Shown here piece by piece: positions 57,484-64,000 of a stretch of 64,000 bases of DNA. Position 1 is the first letter of the stretch, and each line of letters begins with the position of its first letter. Under the pieces are notes generated by a model. The model made no database searches, was not told the DNA's origin, and was given only the letters and a program-made list of their open reading frames with translations. Both the position numbers and the translations under genes were made by a program. The stretch covers positions 135,270,755-135,334,754 of the forward strand of contig OW804094.1 of the NCBI GenBank assembly GCA_942159475.1, in the 5' to 3' direction. This stretch comes from Sthenelais limicola. Lineage: Eukaryota; Annelida; Polychaeta; Phyllodocida; Sigalionidae.

Positions 57484-57780
57484 TACTCCATATGATTTCT
57501 AACACCTAATCGTGAACACCCACTGCGACCGTGACACTGACACTGACGTTCACGAGATGATATTTTGATTTGATTTCTTAGCCTGGTTAACCTTTTACCG
57601 CGAGAAGGGAGAGGTCTCACTTTTTATCCATTTGTAGACGGGAAATGCCACAGCCAAGATCATTTTCTGGCCTCGGCTTCTGTAATATGACGAGTGGGAA
57701 CGGATCCTGAAAAAAGAATAGGGGGATTTCAAACCTCCTCCTTATAACCTTGACGAACGATTATTGTATTTCTTCTAAAT

Positions 57781-58015
57781 GGGTCAGATTTTCAGAAAAT
57801 GTACAATTGGCAGCTCTACACATTTAGTAAATTCTGCTAAATTAGGCTGCAATTTGCACAATACTAGGTAAATTCTAGTATATTCGGCATTGCATTGATT
57901 CTAGCTATATGTTTGGTTAGGTTGAACTGTATTTTGAACTGTATTTTCTTCTGAAATTTGGGTTATTTCAGAGGATTTGTGTAGGTGAATTGTACATTTT
58001 CTGAAAATCTGACCC
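57781..58015 (+). mobile_element. MITE family A, full copy (235 bp)
   Basis: GGGTCAGATTTTCAG...CTGAAAATCTGACCC, perfect AAAT duplications (57777-57780 and 58016-58019). Good reference copy. Confidence 0.92.
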
Positions 58016-58099
58016 AAATGTGAAAACTCTTACTTATTTTATTTTTGTTAAAATGACCGTTGAATCGTAGACAGGCATGCACAGTGTACACTGAGTGTT

Positions 58100-58190
58100 A
58101 CCATTAATGGAGTTCAATTACGATATTGGTCTTACGGGCAATGATTCAACACAGAATATAACCATTGTCTTACACCCACTGCTGTGTCTA
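58100..58190 (-). repeat. Family Q repeat, reversed fragment
   Basis: CCACTGCTGTGTCTATTAAA is the complement of the Q head. The part further left shares little with the other copies, so extent is approximate. Confidence 0.4.
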
Positions 58191-58490
58191 TTAAATTAAA
58201 CATAACTACATAGTAACTAGTAGTGCGATATAATTATCACTAATTAAACTCATTAGATTGGTTGTACCCCTAGGGTGTGTTACACCCTGATTCCTAGCTA
58301 TACGATATATATTGATTTATATTTAAAACCTCATACACACCAAACCGATGATTGCGATGGGGGAAAGGGCGGGGGGAGCAGTAGGAGAAGAGACAAGAGG
58401 ACAGTCAGGCTAGTGGAGATACATGTAACATATAAAGATAGTCGACTGTCGGCGGTCGGCCGAGTGTCTCCCGTCACGATTTGATAATCC

Positions 58491-58557
58491 AATAGGGGTT
58501 TGTATAGTCACCATTTTGAATCTTGACATGCGCAGTGGCACATGCAGTTCCCCTATT
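58491..58557 (+). mobile_element. MITE family B, 67-bp deletion derivative
   Basis: AATAGGGGTTTGTATAGTCA and CCATTTTGAATCTTG are joined directly to ACATGCGCAGTGGCACATGC and then AGTTCCCCTATT. Everything between is missing, so only the two ends remain. Confidence 0.88.
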
Positions 58558-59360
58558 GTCAGCTACCACCATGGGAAAATCGCCTCAGTGGACATCAGCC
58601 CTAAGTTGAATTTAAAGTCTTTCTGTGGAACACAAAGTATTTCACCTGATGATGGGTTGCCTATTTCAATTTAACCTGAAGCCCCGGTGGTTAGGCTTAG
58701 AATAAAAACATTATTCAATTAAATCTACATTTGTCATTGAACGAGTCAATGGTATTTAAAGCTAGTGAGTCAGAAGAGGCGTTTGGCCCCTATCTGTCAT
58801 GTCCTTTATCATAGTGACGGAATTTATTGCTTATCAGTCCTGTCACATAATGATTAAATAAACATTTGCTGAATGTGAGAAATGCTATTTGTAGGGCCCA
58901 TATATTTACTCTGTCATGATGCATCTATTCTATGAGCAGAGTGATTGGGTTCTCAGGACAAGATACATCCTGTATTTTCTCTTAATGGAAGCTCATATTA
59001 AAGTTCACATAGAAAAAGTTCATGGCTGCTGGACCAAGCGCAACCGCCCCCGCCCCCTATAGGGCGGATTTAGACCACCTTTAAACCTCCTTTCGTTGCT
59101 CCATTACCCCTGGTATTCTCAGTTAGACAGAACTCACACCCATCGACCTGTTTTTTATGTTTTCCCATCTAAATGGGTACCATTACATTGTCTGTACGGC
59201 AAGTCGTGTTCCTCTTCATGCCTTTTTAGGGGACGACTTATGTATAATCTGGTACAGGAAAGTTGCAATTTTAAATATAAAGATTGGTTTAGAATCCCAC
59301 CCCTGTCGGAGCTCTCACACACACTGCACCTTCACTCACACACTACACTCACTCACCAGC
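58558..59360. other. No gene recognised
   Basis: Two overlapping frames of 83 and 107 codons at 59096-59419 end in low-complexity CACTC/CTGCC repeats. No domain. Not called. Confidence 0.4.
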
Positions 59361-59364
59361 CACT

Positions 59365-59460
59365 GCCCCTCCCGCTGCCTGCCACTGCCTACCACTGCCT
59401 GCCACTAGTGTGTGTGTAGCCTTGCCTCAAGGCTACACACACACTAGGCAGGTAGGCAGT
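59365..59460. repeat. Perfect hairpin flanked by CACTGCCTGC repeats
   Basis: CTAGTGTGTGTGTAGCCTTG (59405-59424) and its exact complement (59428-59447) are separated by CCT. CTGCC-type repeats on the left and GGCAGG/GGCAG on the right extend the stem imperfectly. A 20-bp perfect stem with a 3-nt loop would extrude easily. Confidence 0.9.
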
Positions 59461-60080
59461 CAGGTATCAAACACTAACACATGGGAGGAGTGAAGGATGG
59501 GTGGTTGGTGGGCATGCAGTGTCATTCAAGGTGAGAAAAATGACAACTATAAGAACAAAAACAGAAACTAAAATAAGTAGAGCAAGCAAAAGTACTAGCG
59601 GGTAGAATTTCTGGATATTCTATTCTCTTCCCCCTTGGAAAATATAGCCAGGTTGAAGACAGTATTTCACACCAAACCTATATGTTTCATATCCTTTCTG
59701 TTTCATAGAAATTTCTTAATCATTTCACAACATGTTGTGCAAATATAATAATTATGTTGTAAAGGGTTATAGTTCTAAATTGTGTGCTGTTACATGTCAT
59801 ACTGTATTTTCAGTGTATCCCCTTTGGTCAATTCTTTTCAAAACTTTCTCCTTTATTTTATACACAAAGCTACATTGTCCTGACTGGAGGTGAACCTTTT
59901 AAGCCCGAAGGGAAAGACAGTAGTGAGTCAAACTTGGCAGCAGGGAGGAACTAATGAAATTAATGTACTGCAAGTCCTTCCGTTGTTTCAGGAAAACACC
60001 AATGTTTTTAGTAAATGTTTTTCTGGATATCTCCCAGGAAAGCTTTCGCAATGATACCATCAACGCGAACCAACCGTATT
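59461..60080. other. No gene seen
   Basis: Spacer without notable frames. Confidence 0.4.
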
Positions 60081-60244
60081 CAGTCGGTGCTCAGACCCTT
60101 TCAGATCAGATAATAATGGTATGTTAGTGAGTGGACACCTACTGCGCTAATGTCTTTCCCAACACTGGAGTAGGCGTCCTAATGGGACTTTAATGGTATT
60201 TTGCGGTTAGGAGCGAAAGGCTTCTCCGTCAGCTCTGAACCAAG
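60081..60244 (-). mobile_element. MITE family E, copy 4, reversed and decayed
   Basis: CAGTCGGTGCTCAGACCC, CAGATCAGATAATAATGGTA and AGTAGGCGTCCTAATGGGAC are the complements of E landmarks. The right end has CTTCTCCGTCAGCTCTGAAC instead of the full terminus. Confidence 0.65.
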
Positions 60245-60329
60245 AATGTATTTTCCTAATTCACAGGCCCTTACATATCAATTACTTTTTTTTCATATTA
60301 CGACTGCTGCATTATATCATACTAGCACT

Positions 60330-60645
60330 AGGTCTCCCTCCCTCCCCACACTTACCCCTCTCCCTCTTTTCCCTCCCCCCCCCCCAAAAGGTCTTTCTCT
60401 CATACCTGTTTCTCTCTCCTAACCCCATCTCTGATTCTCCCATCTCTCCCTCCCCTCTTCCTCATCCTCCCCCTCCTCGCTTTCTCTCCCTCCCCTCTCT
60501 CCCTTCCCCTACATCCTCTCCCTCCCCTCTTTTCCCTCCCCCTCTCCTGTTTCCCCCACCCTCTCCTATTTCCCCATCCTCTCCCTTTTCCTCACTCTCC
60601 CCTCCTACAACCTCTCCCTCCCCTCCCCCTCCCCAATACCCCAGT
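60330..60645 (+). repeat. Polypyrimidine tract, about 300 bp
   Basis: Almost continuous CTCCCTCCC/TCTCCC sequence including an 11-C run. Low complexity with local mirror symmetry that could form triplex DNA. Any ORF across it is an artefact. Confidence 0.9.
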
Positions 60646-60784
60646 TTCTCTTAGTCCCAAATTGGAGACCACCTCGCTATGAGACCACAAATCGTTCAGT
60701 CCCAAGGGTCGTCTCGATAGATAGGTTCCACTCTACTTTACTTTTAAATTAATTATAACAAGTCTGAGGCCAAAGCAACGATGT

Positions 60785-60850
60785 TGTTTGTTTGTTTAAA
60801 TATTTCATTCAGCGCTGACATTATGCATATTATATTTTTCTCAGTACAAG
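60785..60850 (-). mobile_element. Reversed retroposon-like tail (weak)
   Basis: TGTTTGTTTGTTTAAATATT and TCATTCAGC...TTCTCAGTACAAGCTG resembles 54848 and 61190 in reverse. Confidence 0.35.
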
Positions 60851-61062
60851 CTGATAACAAAAATAGAAATACAATGCTCATTGATTAACAAGTATTCGAA
60901 AGGGAAATCAGGCTAAATCAAATCAAATTGTCGGGCGCATGGATATTCCAGACATGGCTATGCCTAATTCTCGGAGTAGTATCATTCTAGAATGGTAGTT
61001 CCTCTAGTTGGTAGTTTCCCTATACCGGTATAGTTTACCAATAGGACTACATATACATTTAA

Positions 61063-61190
61063 CCACTGTCATGAACAGTCCTTGGGCTATAACCACCTTA
61101 GGCAGACACTGAAAAGATGATTAATTACTGCCTTGAAGGTCTGGGGGCTATCACGACCTAAGGCAGTGACTGAAAGGATTAATAACCTCC
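61063..61190 (+). repeat. Repeat J, two tandem units
   Basis: Unit 1 CACTGTCATGAACAGTCC...GCAGACACTGAAAAGATG and unit 2 ACTGCCTTGAAGGTCTGG...GCAGTGACTGAAAGGATTAA. Both resemble 20763-20829, including TAATAACCTCC at the end. Confidence 0.65.
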
Positions 61191-61506
61191 GTTTGATTTT
61201 GATTTTGACAACATTTTATGCAGTTTCACATACATTTCCATACATATAGTAACGATGTTCTCAGTACAGCCTGGATTTCATCACATTGAGACGGAAGGCA
61301 GAAGTGGAGTGGCTGTTTGAAGCAGTTTTATTTCTTGAGAAATATAATCAGTTTGCAAGTAACCTGGTGGTACAAATGATAAGACATGTAAGTTGAAAAC
61401 GAGATATACATGAAAGTTCTCAAAGAAGATGGTAAACTATAACCATAACCGCTTTATGTATTAAGCTCAACTGCTGAAAGCTTGTTCCCTGGTGTGGGAG
61501 GGTGGG

Positions 61507-61595
61507 AATTTTCGAAGCTGTCCGTCTGGCTGACCACGCTGGAGTGAGGTCGAGTGTCCGAGAGAGCGTGGCACCAGGAGCACTACCCCCTCCAG
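61507..61595. repeat. 89-bp direct repeat, copy 1 (LTR-like)
   Basis: Identical over 89 bp to 62014-62102. Starts AATTTTCGAAGCTGTCCGTC and ends CACTACCCCCTCCAG. No TG...CA ends. Confidence 0.95.
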
Positions 61596-61957
61596 GCCTG
61601 ACCACCGGTCAAGTCACGTGGCCTATGATTTTGGGGGGAGATGGCCTGATCGTCTATGAAGTTTATTCTGTCGTGTTGAATGCCCTCTAGGATTCTTCTT
61701 TCTGTTGCTAGGATGTTTAGTAGTCTGTCAAGTTTCTCGTTCAGAGACTTGTCAGGCGGAGGGGCCTGCTGTTGCTGGTCCTGTTCTGGCGGTTGAGGAA
61801 CCTCGTGTCCAGGGCCGCCATTAGCCTTTGGCGTGTTAACGGTCTTTTTGGCCGGAGTCTTTTTAGGCTTCGGGCCTGGTTTCTTACGACCATTTCTGAG
61901 TGGCTCCTCGGGTAGAATAATCCGAGCCCCGCGTGTTCTAGTTCCAATACCAGCCAT
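61583..61957 (-). CDS. Hypothetical lysine/proline-rich protein between direct repeats
   Basis: 124-codon frame that starts 57 bp inside the right direct repeat and ends within the left one. N-terminal part is basic, with an AT-hook-like RKKPGPKPKK (about residues 24-33). It is followed by a proline/glutamine-rich stretch (about 50-70) and a polar, probably helical segment (LNEKLDRLLNILATERRILE, about 77-96). G+C is much higher than in the surroundings, and the composition is protein-like. It could be a gag-type product or remnant of a small retroelement, or a captured exon. I do not recognise a family. No protease or polymerase domain is present. Confidence 0.4.
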   Translation of the reverse strand: MAGIGTRTRGARIILPEEPLRNGRKKPGPKPKKTPAKKTVNTPKANGGPGHEVPQPPEQDQQQQAPPPDKSLNEKLDRLLNILATERRILEGIQHDRINFIDDQAISPQNHRPRDLTGGQAWRG

Positions 61958-62013
61958 TCTTGAGTTTAAGAGAGATTATTCTCCTAACTGTAGGATGAGG
62001 ACGGGAGTCTGGT

Positions 62014-62102
62014 AATTTTCGAAGCTGTCCGTCTGGCTGACCACGCTGGAGTGAGGTCGAGTGTCCGAGAGAGCGTGGCACCAGGAGCACTACCCCCTCC
62101 AG
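62014..62102. repeat. 89-bp direct repeat, copy 2 (LTR-like)
   Basis: Identical to copy 1, with 418 bp between them. The purine-rich stretch GGATGAGGACGGGA before it could act as a polypurine tract if the element reads on +, but the ORF reads on -. No target duplication flanks the pair. Confidence 0.95.
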
Positions 62103-62273
62103 CCTCTGCCCAATGCGCCCTCATTCGGGAAATGAGAGAACCATGAGTTTTACAGACATTTCTGAAAGAAAGAATGAAAATAATAAGGAAGAGAGATAAT
62201 AATATTATAAAATCGTATTACATCTGCAGATTTTGTGGTTAATACTCACACATTGGCAACATTATATCGCATA

Positions 62274-62563
62274 TGTGATGTGTTTCTGGAAAAGGAGTCA
62301 CAATGCCCTCAAAAATGACAAAAATGAGATACCATTATATTTGAAAAGATGAGATCAAGCCGATTCCAATGGTGGCAAACTGTAAGACATCTAATAAGTG
62401 TGTCTATATTTTGATATATTTAAAACAATATCCTGAACTTTGGTACATAGATTCATATGACTAAAAGTAAAAAACATTTAAATTAAGATATCTTGGGAGA
62501 AATACACTTTGAAAAATAACTTTTTTCGCGACTTATGACTGATTCTCCTGAAACACATCGCAT
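62274..62563 (-). mobile_element. MITE family C, internally deleted copy
   Basis: TGTGATGTGTTTCTGGAAAA at left, CGCGACTTATGACTGATTCT and CCTGAAACACATCGCA at right. About 120 bp of interior is missing. Confidence 0.8.
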
Positions 62564-62883
62564 GTTTTGCGTGCTTGGGCTGTAGTATAAGGGTATTTCG
62601 CCAGGGTGAAAACATCCTCAAGTACGTGAAATCTACACTTTGCACTCACTCAATAGACAGCCTTTACGGTGCACTTCTCCATGAAATCAGTCTTCAGGGC
62701 TGAGGACGTTTAGCTGCTGAACTGCCCCGCAACCTAAGATTTCACGGTCACTGCCTCCATGGATATATATACTCCTAAGTATACATATCTTGTATTTGTG
62801 TACATAAGTGCATTTATAATAGCTGGCTGGAAGGAAAAACTTTATTTTGTCAAGTTGATAGATAATTCTATAATGATGATAGT
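62564..62883. other. No gene seen
   Basis: Spacer between C and A copies. Confidence 0.4.
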
Positions 62884-62887
62884 ATAT

Positions 62888-63199
62888 GAGTCAAATCGCC
62901 AGAAAATGTACAATTTGCCTCCACCAATCCTCTCACATAACCCAAATTTAAGACCAAAATGAAGTTCAAAACACAGTTCATGTACAAATGTGCAATCGGC
63001 CGATCTACATATTTAGTAGACTGAGAAATGGTCAATACTAGGTATATCTGAGTATATTTGATATTGCCTTGATTCAAACAATCTGTTTGGTTATGTTGGA
63101 CTTGGATTTCGAACCTTATTTTTGTCTTAAATTTGGATTATTTGAGAAGATTGGTGAACGTAAGTTGTACATTTTCTATTTGTCTTGATGGATTGCCCC
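62888..63199. mobile_element. Composite family A, two halves in opposite orientation
   Basis: 62888-62980 is the left half of a reversed copy (GAGTCAAATCGCCAGAAAAT, CTCACATAACCCAAATTTAA). From about 62981 it continues as the right part of a + copy (TGTACAAATGTGCAATCGGC, ATATTTAGTAGACTGAG). It ends TTGTACATTTTCTATTTGTC and TTGCCCC, with the terminus altered by a short insertion. ATAT/ATAC flanks. Confidence 0.75.
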
Positions 63200-63484
63200 A
63201 TACATTGTAACCAACCCAAAGCTCCTCTAAAGTATACCAATACACTATGATTCCTAATTATCATAAGCTGAACTAGTGATTGGTGTCTTTGTCTCCTTGG
63301 CTAATCCGATCAGCTTAGTTTCATATCCAGGTGCACCATTATACCATCATTATCTCATTGATTGTGATCACCATACTTGATCATTATGTACGGGGGCTTA
63401 TTACTCCTGGCGATATATCAATATTTCACCCGATGATGGGTCTAATATGGCAGATGTATGTTTTACTACTAGGGTGCCCATGGC
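63200..63484. other. No gene seen
   Basis: Short AT-rich spacer. TATTTCACCCGATGATGGGT at about 63422 also occurs, nearly identical, at about 58639, which may be a small shared repeat. Confidence 0.4.
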
Positions 63485-63684
63485 TTAAAGGCGTACTCTG
63501 AGTTTTTGCCAAATATTTTCATCCTTTTGTTCTATTCGTTTCCAAACCATAGGTTTTGTATAGTTGTTTTTGCTACATGGCTTCTTAAACATCGTCATGT
63601 GTGCTTGGAGGACCCACCCGAATCCTTTTCAATGATGATTGCACATATTATCGCTCATATGATAGCTGAGAATGCAGCTTCAAG
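63485..63684 (+). mobile_element. MITE family L, shorter full copy
   Basis: TTAAAGGCGTACTCTGAG at left, GCTGAGAATGCAGCTTCAAG at right. Shares GCTTGGAGGACCCACCCGAA and ATTATCGCTCATATGATAGC with the other copies. Confidence 0.7.
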
Positions 63685-64000
63685 AAAAGTTTATTATCTA
63701 GTGTCTTCAATACGAATAGACACAATAAACATAGTTCTTTTCATTTCATGTGGTCCTAAATAGAACTTCGTAGTAAGACTGTAAATGAATGTTACCTATT
63801 CGAACTATGCATGTTTTCAATTACAAAAACTGACACAATATCAAGATGGGAAGTGGAGTGGAGTGGAACGTGGAAGTGATATCAATGGAGCCCATCTTGT
63901 CGCTAAAATTAATCATCTGTATTGTATTAAGCCCCCATGTCCCTTAAAATCTAGATCCCACATACCGACAATGATAAACCACATCTCTTTCACTTAATCC
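63685..64000. other. No gene recognised at window end
   Basis: A 70-codon frame at 63785-63997 and the tail of an 85-codon frame that lies mostly in family L. Neither has a domain. Confidence 0.35.

Noticed and set aside
59096..59419. 107- and 83-codon ORFs
   Set aside because: Two overlapping + frames ending in simple CACTC/CTGCC repeats. No domain.

Overview
The window is eukaryotic, and the sequence suggests a metazoan, probably a marine invertebrate. It is AT-rich. It has no long open reading frames, no operon-like layout and no ribosome-binding sites. It is packed with short non-autonomous DNA transposons (MITEs) and the 3' tails of non-LTR retroposons. The species cannot be named from what is visible. 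I found no convincing tRNA, rRNA or CRISPR array, and almost all short reading frames are chance ORFs or lie inside repeats.

The dominant structure is a set of repeat families, named here by letter. Family A has about 30 copies, most of them exactly 235 bp, ending in GGGTCAG...CTGACCC, with 4-bp target duplications of the type ANNT. Family B is about 300-360 bp, with AATAGGGG/CCCCTATT ends. Family C is about 390-420 bp, with TGTGATGTGTTTCAGGAAAA ends. Smaller families: D has an internal palindrome. E is about 200 bp with TCTAGGCCCAAA ends. F is a CCTACGTCGG motif array. G is a foldback with CTAACGCA-rich arms. H is a 0.9-kb element carrying a 21-bp minisatellite. J is a short two-locus repeat. 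L has TTAAAGCTGC ends. M is a GTGTGTTTCCGATT element with two poly-G tracts. N has TACTGTAAAC ends with CGCG-containing arms. Q is a retroposon-like 3' end.

Layout: 0-4 kb has A and C copies and the F array. 4-9 kb has G foldbacks, split C copies and D. 9-14 kb has A, C and L copies and LINE-like tails. 14-19 kb has B copies with A nested inside them, the M element and L. 21-22 kb has the H element. 24-27 kb has a retroposon-like 3' end and C-C, B, E and N elements. 28-31 kb has an A cluster. 31-39 kb has B, C, D and A copies. 39-40 kb has M and a foldback. 40-44 kb has E and A copies.

The best evidence for a cellular gene is at 44.1-45.3 kb, on the + strand. It consists of a TATA box, a long GA/CT-rich presumptive leader, and a short first coding exon (MDRYKSAHDDMVQHFGRL) that ends at a strong GTAAGT splice donor. 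If this is right, the rest of the window (45.3-64 kb) would be its first intron. That stretch is again filled with A, B, C and L elements, a 53-58 kb A cluster, a perfect hairpin at 59.4 kb, a long polypyrimidine tract at 60.3 kb, and at 61.5-62.1 kb a pair of identical 89-bp direct repeats bracketing a lysine/proline-rich ORF.

All repeat families were defined by comparing copies within this window. Superfamily assignments are inference.
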